A stretch of 64,000 nucleotides of DNA from Undaria pinnatifida (GCA_012845835.1 JABAKD010000014.1:558001-622000); one strand, 5' to 3'. Counted from the stretch's first letter, positions 1-9,826 are shown. Notes: generated from the sequence alone by a model not told the origin. Numbers and translations are program-made.

Positions 1-386
1 ATCCTCGGATACTGTACTTCCGAGTGGTCTGGGTTCTGTACCACGGGTGCTGGAAGATTTAGCCCCATTTCGTCCGATGGTATACATGATACTGCTCGTA
101 TTAATAGTTGGAGTACTCGCACCAACAAAAGAAAAGCTCTCAGAATGAGCAGCATGCTCGGTAGTGCGAGGAGCACTTCGACCATCTGTGCACAGCTTCC
201 ATACTCGCATTCCCACAGTTATGCAGAAAACATCCACAAGCGGGTCCACGAGTGGGAGTTGGAGTAGCCTACTTTCGAGGGGGGCAACCGGAGTACTATT
301 AGGGTACTAGCAGTATTTCATCATTGCAACTAGTTCCTAACACGGAGGATGGATGGGGTGGTGCACGGATTAACAAGGGAAGTCAA
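1..386. other. No gene recognised
   Basis: No reading frame with splice signals and no terminal-repeat structure was seen here. It holds the first of twelve copies of the palindrome TATTAATA in this window (99-106). Confidence 0.5.
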
Positions 387-601
387 CAGGGCTTTTCAAG
401 GGTCATGATCCGGTCCGTGGGTCGCGGCTCAGTAGGGTCTCAAAACCTTGCGGGTCAAGCCGGATCGGGCCGGGAGATGTTCGAAATCAAAACGGGTTGG
501 GTCGGGCGGGGTCAGCCGGTTCTCAAATACCACGGGTAGGGCCAGGTCACCCTGACATCATCCGACCCGCGAGAAGATATCCGACCCGTGAAAAGCCCGG
601 G
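387..601. mobile_element. MITE-1 copy a (TIR element rich in GGGTC)
   Basis: A non-coding element of about 215 bp. The left end reads CAGGGCTTTTCAAGGGTC and the right end GACCCGTGAAAAGCCCGG, which are imperfect inverted repeats. The interior is made of degenerate GGGTC/GACCC motifs. Three more copies with the same ends lie at 26620-26842, 54514-55024 and 62867-63070, and a fragment lies near 55738-55785. I could not fix a target duplication, so the superfamily is open; small size, inverted ends and lack of coding capacity suggest a MITE. Confidence 0.6.
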
Positions 602-2089
602 ACATGAAATGGGTAAAGTAAAGATGACACTATTAGGAGAACGTTTTTCTGGGTGCGCCAAGGCCTCTTTGGGCCTTAATATGCTAGTTTTAGTGTGGGC
701 GTGGTCAGTCAAGGGGTCAAACCGCCGTGTTTTACGACAGCATATTTCCACACACATTGGTATGGTATGGTATGGTATGGTATGGTATGGTATGGTGTGG
801 TAATGTTTATGATACGAATAATAACTTCTGATTGACACCGCGCCACAAAATAGCAGCAAAATAGGGACCGCATTCGAGATGCATGAAGCACCCGCCAACT
901 ATTAATACCAGCGCACACAAATTGACGGCAGATACGAGCTGGGCCAGCCAAGGTCGCGCTAAAACCGGAGATTGGCCACGCACTGCCCAATTTTACGCAG
1001 TTGGGCATGAAAAATGACAGGGCGTTGTTCATGCACCAACCAAGACGTGTCGTGCCGGATATTCTTTTTTGAGAGAGAGACATGACCGAAAACGCAGCCC
1101 ACAAAATAGAAATGCCACCAAAACTTGCCATATAAAAAACGAGCCAAGCAAGGTATCATTTCGCACGGGCGTCACGAACACATTGTTAAAATTCTAGACC
1201 GAAAATCGCAAAATTGAGCGGGGCATCGCGGTAAAACCATTTTTCTCGTTAGACCTGCATTATAAGTATTACACTTGTATGAAGTACGGAATCTCGTTTT
1301 GGCCATATCTCGTGACGGTCGACGAACTGGGCAATAAAACTAATGCCACTCTTCTCCCTATCTCCTCAGTGATGCCTCCAGCAACTTTCACCTCAACCGA
1401 GAAGGATATTCAATTACGGATTTTAGTGTACTTAGTTTTTATTCTTGGCTTTTGCCGATATCTCGTCGAGTTCGACTCGAAATTTAATGATGTCACAACT
1501 TTTCGTATACTGTTTATGTTTCCGCATGCACTGATGTGTCAGGGTCACTGCTTCCAAATGGCACGTCCTACGCGACTCCATGCTTGATTCTACGTTTTAT
1601 GGCTGGCCCAGCTCGTGCACATATCCTGCTGCCTAAGGTCCTATTAATAAGGATAGCTATGTTATCTTTTGGTATGGTATGGTATGGTACGGCACCGGGC
1701 GGATATGGGATGGTGCAGTATGGCGTAGTACGGTATGATATGCGGTACTACGGTACGGTACTCACCGTTAACGACACCTCCGTCGGGGCGGAGCGGGACG
1801 ATGGTCTTCTTTCTCGCATCGTAGCCGCGGCGGCAGAGGTAGGTGTGTTCCGCCAGCTTACCCCCCCGAGGCATTTCTCGGACAATTTCCACCTGTTGCA
1901 GACGAAGCCGCAACACCAGCAATCAGCATCGATTTCAGTATTATAAGTCAATATGTTTTCACTATCGCTCCCACTATCATAAGAAGCAGCACCAATACAG
2001 CAGCACAAAAAAAAAAAAAAAGAAATGTATGAGATGTTGTGCAAGAGCAGTATTATACAGATCTCAAAAGATTTTTTTTCTTTTTTTCT
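602..2089. other. No gene recognised; simple repeats
   Basis: About 1.5 kb without a supported gene. It contains a (TGGTA)n tract at 756-803, a second degenerate TGGTA/CGGTA tract at 1668-1762 and two TATTAATA palindromes (900-907, 1642-1649). Open frames here are short and lack splice context or recognisable motifs. Confidence 0.5.
756..803. repeat. (TGGTA)n microsatellite
   Basis: About nine units of TGGTA in tandem, the last imperfect (TGGTG). A weaker relative is at 1668-1690. Confidence 0.9.
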
Positions 2090-2235
2090 TTTTTTGACCT
2101 CCGGCGGATAGGGAAAAATAAAGCTTTAGCTCAACACACTTCCACGTATTTTCATACGCGTCGTGTGTCGATTTAACTCAGTTGCTTCCGCAGCCCAACG
2201 CTAGCTGGCGCACCCTTCGGGTCCCATTGTAGGTA
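2090..2235 (+). repeat. Dispersed repeat T, copy 1
   Basis: Shared with 57180-57375: both run from a CTCCGG.GGAT.GG block through AAATAAAG, CTTCCACGTAT, TCGTGTGTC and CAGCGCTAGCT/CAACGCTAGCTGG blocks to a CCTTTCGGG/CCCTTCGGG end. Not recognised as a known family. The AATAAA inside could act as a polyadenylation signal, but nothing shows that it does. Confidence 0.5.
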
Positions 2236-2425
2236 TAGCGTAAGCTGTCCCTATCAGTGGTCTTCGATGTGCACAATAGTTGTGCTATCGTACAGATCCC
2301 AAACATGCGCGCAAGAGCCGTGTCATTCAGATCGATCGCACCGGAAAACATCATCTAGATCGCGCACAACACACAAATCAGGGACACATCTGCCACAAAA
2401 AGGTGGATCATATTGATCGATGCAC

Positions 2426-2475
2426 CTTTCGATTGACGCTGTCGAGACAAGAGAGAGTAAGTGTTGAACATTAAG
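2426..2475 (-). pseudogene. Decayed tandem copy of the BAH-like second exon
   Basis: On the minus strand this stretch repeats the end of the exon at 2664-2783: the block GACAGCGTCAATCGAAAG is identical, but the strong donor GTAAGG of the intact exon is GTGCAT here and the sequence upstream has drifted. The offset between the two exon ends is 238 bp. It matches the tandem exon duplication pattern of the large plus-strand gene at 43-62 kb. Confidence 0.6.
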
Positions 2476-2663
2476 ATTCCCTAATCCGTCAACGGCGTCG
2501 ACAGGTGGGCCCATACCAATCCCACCCCGCCCACATCACCTCGACCATGCAGATGATACAAATCAGGGGTGGATACATCTAGGTTGCGCAGGTCACGAAA
2601 ATCAGGCATGTATCTGAGCCGTGAAATGTCTAGATCTGATCTAGGCCATGTGAGGTGCCTTAC

Positions 2664-2783
2664 CTTTCGATTGACGCTGTCGAGAGAAAGGGTGGAGTAG
2701 GTGTTCGAGAACAATATTTCTTTGTCCGCCAACAGCGTGGCCAGGTGGGTTTCCACCTCGCTGCGGATGAAAAACCATTGCAC
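2664..2783 (-). CDS. Exon of BAH-like domain gene (second visible exon)
   Basis: A 40-codon, phase 0-0 exon with acceptor GATGCCGCAG and donor AAG/GTAAGG. It encodes a segment starting VQWFFIRSEVETHLA and continuing with KEILFSNTYSTLSLDSVNRK. The order Trp-Phe-Phe...Arg, then E-LF/LFSN, then a Leu-Asp-Ser-Val segment followed by basic residues, is the second half of a BAH domain, where WFYRPE-type and NELF-S-type motifs occur (family knowledge). The preceding exon at 3642-3827 supplies the first half in the same phase. BAH domains bind nucleosomes or histone tails, so a nuclear chromatin protein is the likely product. The call rests on motif reading only. Any 3' exons below 2400 were not found. 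Confidence 0.55.
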
Positions 2784-3321
2784 CTGCGGCATCACAGCAA
2801 CGCACGAGAGTATGTGCAAGACCGGTTCAAGTTAGCTAGCATTTTTCATCCCTCTCATACCGGAAACACACGCGGGCCTCACCATCGTTTCCATACTCTA
2901 TCCTAGGCCGCCCATACAGGCCATTTCAAGAGATATATATATAGGATAGAGTAAGGAAAAATAAAGTTTGATGTGTACGGCGTGTGGTTCTGTATTACGA
3001 GAAGGCATTTGGGATTAAACGCCCCAAAACTTGACCATAACCAACCCTATCCAACCCCAACCCCAACCCATGGCCGACCTGCATGGAAGTTGTTCGGGAG
3101 AAATCCGGCAACAACAAAAAACCGGAACAAACGTCGACCCCATCCATGCGTTTTTTTTGTTTGCCTTTTCTACACCTGGTACCAAATACCATACCTGGTA
3201 CATGTTTTTGCGGGCCCCGCACACTGCTGTCTATCCTATTCACAGACGTTTTCTTGCTCTCTTGCCTCGCTAAGGTGACAGAATACAAGCCAGTTAGTTG
3301 GCTCACTTGGCCACCCAACTA

Positions 3322-3638
3322 AGGGTCATTCCTATCAAAAAACAACTCAGAAAACGTGACATTTTTTCTTTGACATTTGGCGAATCGTAATGTTTTGTCA
3401 GCAATCCTGATTTTGAGTAGTTTGAAGAAGAAGAAAAAAAACTGATGTCAGGCTTCTCGACAAGCAAAGTTGGACTACTGTTTTCCCAATGCGATGGGCA
3501 CTACGGTAGGCGCGATATGTATTGAAGGAGCATAGCTTTTTTTGTCGAACACATGACATTTCAAAAATCAAAACGTCAGAAATGGTGTTATTTTTTTGTC
3601 AGGAATCGTTATTTTTTAGCGTTCATCGGGAACGACCC
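3322..3638. mobile_element. MITE-2 copy a, abutting a splice donor
   Basis: The left end AGGGTCATTCCTATC and the right end, read in reverse complement, GGGTCGTTCCCGATG, are inverted repeats. TA dinucleotides flank both sides (3320-3321 and 3639-3640). The inside is AT-rich and non-coding. A second copy is at 62168-62427 with ends GGCCGTTCCTAAC/GGGTCGTTCCTAAC. A TA target duplication would fit a Tc1/mariner-type MITE. Its right border touches the donor of the BAH-like exon at 3642. Confidence 0.55.
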
Positions 3639-3641
3639 TAC

Positions 3642-3827
3642 CGGCACAGTCACGAAGTCCGGGCAAGTAACAGCCCTTTCAACCAAGACTGTATCTCTTG
3701 TCGTGCTCACCTTAAATTGCCTGTTTCCTCTGTCCAGCACAAGCAGCTTTCCCACGAAAGGTCTTTCGTCGTTTCCGGAGTGGATCTCGAGAACGTCACC
3801 GATGGCAATCGTGAAAATCTGCGCCAT
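3642..3827 (-). CDS. First coding exon of BAH-like domain gene
   Basis: A 62-codon exon from ATG (3827-3825, context GTCAATGG) to a donor G/GTAGGG at 3641. The product starts MAQIFTIAIGDVLEIHSGND, followed by ERPFVGKLLVLD. The pattern 'x-GD-V-E....ERPFVGKLL' is typical of the start of BAH domains (GD-VyV...kPylgrI). The rest (QFKVSTTRDTVLVERAVTC) is an insertion-like linker before the WFF motif encoded at 2783-2664. Phase is 0 at the 3' end, matching the next exon. Alternatively the exon is internal, spliced at the AG at 3819-3820 to the exon at 4509-4707 through the alternative phase-0 donor ATC/GTAGAC; both readings work, so this and the upstream gene could be one. The donor lies at the edge of a MITE-2 insertion. 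Confidence 0.5.
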
Positions 3828-3853
3828 TGACAGGAGTGAGATATTACCACAAA

Positions 3854-4092
3854 TCGGACAGATCAGATCCCTAGGCATGATCAATAGCGCATGCTCTTCA
3901 GGGCAGAGGAATAGATCCCTGGTCTATATGATCAGCAAGGCCAATAGATCATGTTGCCATATGATCTGTTTGATCTGGCTGATCTAAATTAACCCATGTT
4001 TCCAATGTTGGATCTGTACCACAAAGATCCCGGCCTGTCATGATGATGGATGATCTGAACGATCTAGATCATGATCTATACGATCTGTCCGA
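3854..4092. mobile_element. MITE-3 copy a (GATC-rich TIR element)
   Basis: The ends are TCGGACAGATC at 3854 and its inverted copy GATCTGTCCGA at 4092. The interior is a mosaic of GATC, AGATC and TAGATC words and does not code. Related copies are at 4308-4494 and 50103-50456. It lies 27 bp upstream of the putative ATG of the BAH-like gene. Confidence 0.6.
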
Positions 4093-4105
4093 TGTTTGAA
4101 TTTTG

Positions 4106-4262
4106 CTAACTCACGCTCCCGCGCTTTCCACGCTCGTCATTTTTTACGCAGGAAAAAAGTCCCTACGAGCTCGAGCATGCACTTCGGTGACACGTGAACC
4201 CACGAGCTTGACGTTACTGTAGCTGGGACGAGCTTCGCCTACGACTCCATCCGGAGATGCCG
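4106..4262 (-). mobile_element. SINE-1 fragment (diverged)
   Basis: Matches the body of SINE-1 in reverse orientation: a CTAACTCACGCTC block, a CGCAGGAAAAAAGTCCCTACGAG block and a degenerate GTGAACCCACGAG block where the B box stands in better copies. The 3' end with the poly-A side is missing. It lies between two MITE-3 copies. Confidence 0.5.
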
Positions 4263-4307
4263 ACGATCGTATTAATGCTCCTCTATCAACAGGATATGTT
4301 TTGGAGC

Positions 4308-4494
4308 AGACAGATCCCTGGTCTATATGATCTGCATGGGTTATAGATCATGTTACCGTACGATTTGTATGATCTGAACGATCTACCAGGTGTTCCTTGG
4401 GATGGATCTGTAATACATAGATCCTGCATGCACAATATATAATAACGGCAGATCTAGGATCTAGATAATTCTACGTAGATCGTGATTTGCCCGA
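4308..4494. mobile_element. MITE-3 copy b
   Basis: A shorter, more diverged GATC-rich copy. It shares the AGATCCCTGGTCTATATGATC block with 3854-4092 and ends in CGTGATTTGCCCGA, the counterpart of the inverted end TCGGACAGATCATGATC of the 50-kb copy. The minus-strand exon at 4509-4707, if not spliced, would read into this element and stop at 4471. Confidence 0.5.
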
Positions 4495-4508
4495 TGAGTG
4501 GAGATTAC

Positions 4509-4707
4509 GTAAGTCTACGATATCATATAGAGGGGGTTCTGGTAGAGAGAAAATGTCACGTATAGAAGTCTCGGAAGCGTGGTCTAGCCCCGGGTAGGCA
4601 GTGCCCAGGGCAAGCATTGCGTAGGAGGACGAGTGCACGTTGCGGCAGAGACAAAATTCTGCACGAGCATGACGCACCACCGTAGCCGTCAGGCCAGCAG
4701 CTGGCGG
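4509..4707 (-). CDS. Exon of unknown minus-strand gene (EFCLCRNVHS segment)
   Basis: A minus-strand frame open from 4719 to 4471. With acceptor ATATCAACAG (exon from 4707) it is in phase 0 with the upstream exon at 4884-4970. The stretch EFCLCRNVHSSSYAMLALGT followed by SIRDIFSLPEPPLYDIVDL has mixed, protein-like composition, unlike the surrounding repeats. Two donors are possible, ATC/GTAGAC (phase 0) and TAC/GTAATC; without splicing the frame ends at a TAG at 4471 inside MITE-3. I do not recognise the family. An alternative acceptor is GTGCAG at 4659. Confidence 0.4.
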
Positions 4708-4883
4708 CTGTTGATATCTTCATCTCCAGTTGATGCTGTTGGCATTTACAGCATGGTTGCTGTTGCGGTTATCTGCATTGCAGATAAAACGATGTTATAG
4801 AAAGTAACCAGAAAATGCTGCCAAAAAAAGACAAAAAAGACAAAACCTCCTCGAAGCAAACTTCTGCGCGTCTGAAACCATAC

Positions 4884-4970
4884 CTTCTCTTCCAGCAAAC
4901 GCGTTTTCTCCTTCCCCTCGCTTTCCGACACCAAACCCTGAGCCATCTCTTGCTTCACGGTGTTGAGTTC
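4884..4970 (-). CDS. Exon of unknown minus-strand gene (coiled-coil-like)
   Basis: A 29-codon, phase 0-0 exon with acceptor GTATCGGACAG and donor GAGAAG/GTATGG. It encodes ELNTVKQEMAQGLVSESEGK then EKTRLLEEK, charged and helix-forming with leucines spaced as in a short coiled coil. It follows the Gly-rich exon (5622-6843, also ending in phase 0) and precedes the exon at 4509-4707. Clean splice borders and matching phases are the main support. Another small exon between 5000 and 5600 is possible: the minus-strand stretch around 5160-5050 is open. Confidence 0.5.
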
Positions 4971-5621
4971 CTGTCCGATACAGACACAAAAAGGATGCAA
5001 GAGAAGAAACGACAGAACGGCTGTCACCAGGAACTCGCACATGAAAAAAAAAGCAAAACTGCCTCCCAACATGCGTGGGCTGGTCGGAGGCACAACTCCG
5101 GTCGACGGTCGGCGGGCGTAATGGCCTTCAAAACCGGTCCCTGTTCCGTGGCGCGGCATACCTTAGAAACTCTTATTCGCTTGTAGGCATGTCATCTTTT
5201 CCGGCGCAAACCGCGACTACAAAAAAAGGGGATATATCTAAATAATAGCGCGGTCTCGACCAGCTTCGGGAAGCGCATCAAGTCAGTGTAGTCGTACTGT
5301 CGTGCACAACAGTTTTTCTGTGCAGAAGATCACCAAACGAGCGCGATCTAAACGCGAGTTGAGCTGGGAATAGAGAATAAGTGACGATGAAAAAAAAATT
5401 GTGGTGGTGGGGGGGGGAAGGGACACCTCACGGTTTCTTCGCCCGCGACCCAATCCAACTCTCACCGTTTCTTCGCCCGCGCCCCAATCCAACATGCTTT
5501 TCGGAGGAGGCGTTACAATGAGTCACGACCCAACCCAACCCCTAATCTCAGCCCAAACCCTAACCTCAGCCTAGGCCTACTCGAAAACTGTCCTCAACCC
5601 TCCCCCCCCCCTTTCCCTCAC

Positions 5622-6843
5622 CTCAGCAACGTCGTTGATCCTAACCCTATCGTAAACGACGCAACGCTCCCCCCGCAGGCGTCCCCTTCCGTGCTTCCTC
5701 TCTCCGGGCGCGGCACCACCCTGCCGCGCCGCGGCAAACCAGGTGTAATCCTCGTTATCCTCATCAGCCGAGCCAGCATCGCTAGTTTCCTCCCCCTCGC
5801 TGACGGTGGATGCGTTACCCCCGCCCCTTGGTGGGGGTGTGCGTCGTCGTGTAGGGTAAGCGCTGCCGCCGCCGCCGCCGCCTCTACCGGAGCCACCAGA
5901 ACCGACCGTGTTTAACCGAATGGCGCGATTTCGCTCGGCCCAGTTGGCGCTGGAATCCACTAGCGAAGGCGACGATGATTTTGTCGATGGCCGAGATATG
6001 ATGTCGGCGTAGGGTGTTTCTCCGTCCGCGGAGTCGCTACCGGCCGTTTCGACGGCGCCACCACCGCTACCGCCACCGCCACCGCCGTCGCCGCCACCGT
6101 CATCACCGCCACCGTTACCACCACTAGCGCCGCCGCCGCCGCCACCACCGTTACCGCTGCTGCCGACAGCGTCACCGCTGCCACTACCACCGTCACCGCT
6201 ATCGCCAACCTTCCCCTCCTCTGCAGGGAGACCCCCTCCCAACTTCGGCTGCAGCGGCTCCTGTCCTTCGACACCACCACCGCTAGCATCGGGAACCTTG
6301 CCGACACCACGGCTGCTGCCACTACTGTCGCCGCTATCGCCGCCAGCACCACCGCCATCGCTGACGCCAGCACCACCATCACCACCACCACCACCGCCAT
6401 CACCACTACCACTACCACCACCACCATCACCGCCGCCGCTACTACCGTCACTGCTTAGGACTATCCCAGTAACGCTGCTACCCTCTGAAACCTGCGGTCC
6501 GGAAAAAGATAGTGCGCGTGCTATGTCGTCGTCACGGATAGCGGCGGCAGCCGCGGCGGCCGGGGGCTCGGTAGTAGCAGCAGTAGCAGCCGCCGCGATC
6601 GGTTCAGGTGGAGGCTCATCAACGAAGGAAGAAGACGTGACCGCCACTACAACTGCTGGTGTTGGTGTTGGTGTTGGTGGGGTAGGTGATGGTGGTGTTG
6701 GTAGGGCTGTTGGAGTTCCATCGCTCGGAATGGCGGTGGGAGGGGGGGCAGGCAAGGCCAATGCAGGCGAGCTGCTGTCGGCCGGGGTTTCGTCCATGCC
6801 TTCGGAAAGCCACAAGCTTTTGAAAGAGTGGGGTTCCTGTTCG
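5622..6843 (-). CDS. Large low-complexity exon of unknown minus-strand gene
   Basis: An open minus-strand frame bounded by a strong acceptor (pyrimidine tract then GTTAACCAG/C, 6844) and donor GCTGAG/GTGAGG (5621). The start reads SEQEPHSFKSLWLSEGMDET; an ATG at 6797 in a good context could instead be the true start. The centre is a Pro/Ser/Ala then (GGN)n Gly-rich disordered region (about residues 45-290). The C-terminal part turns acidic and then basic: SDAGSADEDNEDYTWFAAAR, then RKHGRGRLRGERCVVYDRVR. The frame stays open upstream to a TAA at 6908, so the 5' border is not certain. Function unknown; a nuclear regulatory protein with a long disordered region is one possibility, and fusion to the BAH-like exons downstream is another. 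Confidence 0.5.
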
Positions 6844-6908
6844 CTGGTTAACAAGCGGAGGAACAGGGCGTGGTCAGGAATGAAAAATAGAGCACGGGGG
6901 CGGGGTTA

Positions 6909-7332
6909 AATCAGCCGCTACAGAGAGCACTATAGTAGCATGGGAAGGTAACCCATTGCATCTGTATCGACGCTCTGGCACAAACAATGGGAATTAGATT
7001 GGGACACGAACAACAACTAAATCCACGATTGGGGGAGACCATGACATGTTTGCTTGCATGCATGCGTACGTCTTTCCTGTCAGCTACTGGCAAATAACTA
7101 GCGAACTGTGATTTGAAAGCGAAGTTGAGAGACAAGCGCTGTGTTCGCAAACGCGTTTGACGTACATACGAGCAGCACGTAGACCTTTCAGCATATCGGA
7201 AACGAACTTCGCACTTGCTTTAATGGTGGTAGTGGTGGTAACAGTAGTGGTAGAGTAGTACTAGTTGCAGTGATAGTTGCAAAGTTGTAGCAGCAGCAGT
7301 ACTAGTAGCAGTGGTAGAATATAGTATGATAC
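6909..7332. other. No gene recognised
   Basis: Region upstream of the minus-strand gene. No first exon with a fitting donor phase could be picked with confidence. A promoter may lie here, but no TATA-like or other motif is convincing. Confidence 0.4.
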
Positions 7333-7363
7333 ATAGTAGTAGTAGTTGTAGTAGTAGTAGTTG

Positions 7364-7413
<50 letters not shown>

Positions 7414-7449
7414 CTAGTAGTAGTAGTAGTAGTAGTAGTAGAAGTACTA
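7333..7449. repeat. (TAG)n trinucleotide tract
   Basis: About 35 units of TAG/GTA with a few substitutions, preceded by a looser GTAGTGGTA-type tract from 7204. Confidence 0.95.
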
Positions 7450-7730
7450 CTGCGTAGCATAATAATTACGTACATATGATACATCCATATCATATTATTG
7501 TATAATGCAGATCATGGGATTCCTTGGGCTCGTGGGTACGTACGTGTTGGGGCAAAGGGCTCCGACATGATGCAGATGATCCAACCGCAATGCGCGTGCT
7601 TACTACTCGTAGCTGGTGCTGACCCCCGACATTGCTCTGTTGCTGGTATATACTATACAGCAGTGTAGTCTTTCTATTTATATAATAGTCTTTTTTGCAA
7701 ATATGAGTTTGAACGAAGTCTGCGATCTCA

Positions 7731-8814
7731 GGCCATTTCTAACACAATCGGACCGCTAGTCGAAAACGGCCCTTTTCGACTGGACTTTTTCGACTGGATT
7801 ATTTTGGTCCTTCTTCTTATCGTCAGTCGAGTCGATTTCATAGTTTTCGTGCTCTTCCTAGAGGCGGTTGGTGTGAGGGAGTATTACCGTATGGTAGTCG
7901 CAAATGGGTTGGCAGCTCTGTGCTTCGGGCGTTCGCGAGCCACGCGTGCTCCGCGCTCGACGAACCCTCGTTCCAGCGGGCTGGTGGCTTTAAGCTTAGC
8001 TGAAAGCCGCCAAAGCTACGTTCGTGGAGCTGTACTCAGCCGAGAGTCGCCAAAGCTACAGCATCAGGCGTAGCCGTTGTTGGCAAAACGGGATCGATAC
8101 CGTGCGCTGCTGCCGTCGTGTGATGATTTTTTTTACTTTTTTGGACACTTCTACTTTCCAGCTTCTGGACAAGCCGTGGTCACAGGTGTCGTCCCTTCCC
8201 CCCCCCCCGGTTCTTGCCTTCGATTTTTATCGCGCATAGGGTTCAGCAATCCCACTGCTCGTCCATTTTTCATCGACTGTTGCTAACTCACGCTCTCGCG
8301 TTTTCCGCAAGTCAATTTGTGCGCAAGGAAAAGTCCCCACGAATTTATACGAGTATGCACTCGAGGGGATTCGAACTCACGAAACTGACCTATACCAGGC
8401 TCAAGGATAACCTGATACGCCACAGGGACGACCGGCTAGATATATCATACACGCTGCTGGCGAGTGGAGCTAGGAATGCGCCATGCTGACTTGCGGCGAG
8501 AAGCAAGAGCAGTGATAGCCATCGTCGGCGCCGTGTATGATACTGCTGTGTGGTATCTGTGGGTGTGTGTGGTGGTGGGATGAGCGATGCGATGGGTTCA
8601 GAAAACAGGTGTAAAACTTTTTCGACTGAGTTCTTCGACTGGCGGATCCAGTCGAAAAAATCAACTTCTTCGACTGGATCCCCCAATCGGAAAACTCAGT
8701 AAAAAAAAGTCAGGTCGAAAAAGCCCTTTTTCAACTGCGTAAGAAAGCCCGATTTGGGCTTCAGTCGAAAAAGGCTGTTTTCGACTGACAAATCCGACTG
8801 TGTAAGAAATGGCC
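7731..8814. mobile_element. TIR DNA transposon relic with TCA target duplication
   Basis: The left end GGCCATTTCTAACACAATCG and the right end in reverse complement GGCCATTTCTTACACAGTCG begin inverted repeats of about 40 bp. Both subterminal regions carry repeated TCGACTGG/CCAGTCGA words. Flanks are TCA on each side, and related J repeats show the empty site with a single TCA. A 3-bp duplication and ends starting GG resemble PIF/Harbinger-type elements, although those usually duplicate TTA/TAA, so the superfamily is not settled. No transposase is recognisable inside; a SINE-1 copy is nested at 8126-8436. It appears non-autonomous. Confidence 0.75.
8126..8436 (-). mobile_element. SINE-1 copy a (tRNA-headed), nested
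   Basis: Read on the minus strand: tRNA-like head with A box TGGCGTATCAGGTTATCC and B box GAGTTCGAATCCCC (8436-8350), a body of about 200 bp with CTTTTCCTTGCGCACAAATT and GATAAAAATCGAAGG blocks, the conserved 3' block CACGGCTTGTCCAGAAGCTG and an A-rich tail (T run at 8127-8134). It sits inside the TIR element 7731-8814, so it is younger than that insertion. Confidence 0.8.
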
Positions 8815-8862
8815 TCACAGCTGGGGTATTTACATTTTTATAATACAACCAGGGGGGCTTTG

Positions 8863-9389
8863 CCGAGGCGGGCTGCCGCCCGCCTTGGCTCCGCGCATGC
8901 CCGAAATTTCGAGGATGCATGGTATGCACTATGAGTATAGGATTATAGGTAATTCGAGGTTGTACATTCGACAGTACTACCAAGAGGTACACTAAAAAAT
9001 GGTGTCAATCAGGTGCAACAAAGCACAACAAAAATTACAGCGCCATCCGGCGTTCATACTTTTATGGCATATACATATGATGAAGAACAGCAGCAGCAGC
9101 GGTAAGCAGCAGCACTTCAGCTGCAGCAAGAGCAGGGCAGCAACAGCAAGGCAACAGCAAGGAAACAGCAGTAGCAGCAAAAAAGCATGACAGGAATATA
9201 CAACTTCTATTCTCGAACGCCGTATTATTAATAATATCAAAATATTAAATAACTTGTAATACTCTGTATTCGTACTCCTTCCGATATTAAAGCGGAGAAA
9301 AAACAAAATAGCAGTATCATGGAAACTACAGCAGTAATAAATATATAAAATAGATACGACGTATGATGTTAGAAAATCTCCCATCTAGA
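8863..9389. other. No gene recognised
   Basis: Holds a GC hairpin (GGCGGGCTGCCGCCCGCC, 8869-8886) and a CAG/AGC-rich tract (9085-9190). No coding evidence. Confidence 0.5.
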
Positions 9390-9610
9390 GTAAAAACACC
9401 AACACTAGCCATTATAGTGGAGAAAAAACAAAACATTTAGTCTACGTATGTACTGTTAAAAACAAAAGCGTAGGACCCCTCCCATTTAAAAAATCCACCC
9501 ACACAGTATATTACAAGTACCAACAACGCAGCTTGCAAAGATGACTATCGACCCGAAATTCGTCGAACTCACGGCTGACGTCCTTGAAAAAAGTTTTATA
9601 AAATACATGT
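9390..9610 (+). repeat. Dispersed repeat J, copy 2 (long form)
   Basis: Matches 39165-39345 over about 200 bp, with the core GCAGCTTGCAAAGATGA, GAAATTCGTCGAACTCACGG and ACGTCCTTGAAAA. Upstream both share CATTATAGTGGA and CAGTATATTACAAGTACCAA (ACGAG in the other). Other copies are at 22300, 24470, 36362, 58070 and, reversed, 63360. Confidence 0.7.
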
Positions 9611-9751
9611 ACCCGTATGTCGTACAGCAGCGTACAGCAGTACAATATTAATATATCAGGTTCAGGTACCGTGTTGCGAAACCACTCACACGTGGTGCCC
9701 AGCAAAAAAAAATTAAAAAAAAAACACGGTAAACAAAAAACAGAAAACCGG

Positions 9752-9826
9752 AAGCATTCCGGGAATCGAACCTTCGACCATATTACATTTTTCAAGGAGT
9801 GCAAGCTACCTTCTAACCACCCGTTG
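9752..9826 (-). mobile_element. tRNA-like sequence (pseudo-tRNA or SINE head)
   Basis: The reverse complement has an A-box-like TGGTTAGAAGGTAGCTTGC and a good B box GGTTCGATTCCCGG. I could not fold a full cloverleaf with a paired acceptor stem, so a functional tRNA is not claimed. Similar B-box-like fragments lie at 9970-10010 and 10596-10625. Confidence 0.4.

Larger units (their letters stand above)
7690..8862 (+). repeat. Dispersed repeat J, copy 1, split by a TIR element
   Basis: The two flanks, 7690-7730 (TTTGCAAATATGAGTTTGAA ... GATCTCA) and 8815-8862 (TCACAGCTGGGG ... TTTTTATAAT), join into one copy of the J repeat seen uninterrupted at 22340-22411 and 24510-24590, where the junction reads GATCTCACAGCTGG. 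The intervening 1,084 bp is the element at 7731-8814. Confidence 0.75.
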
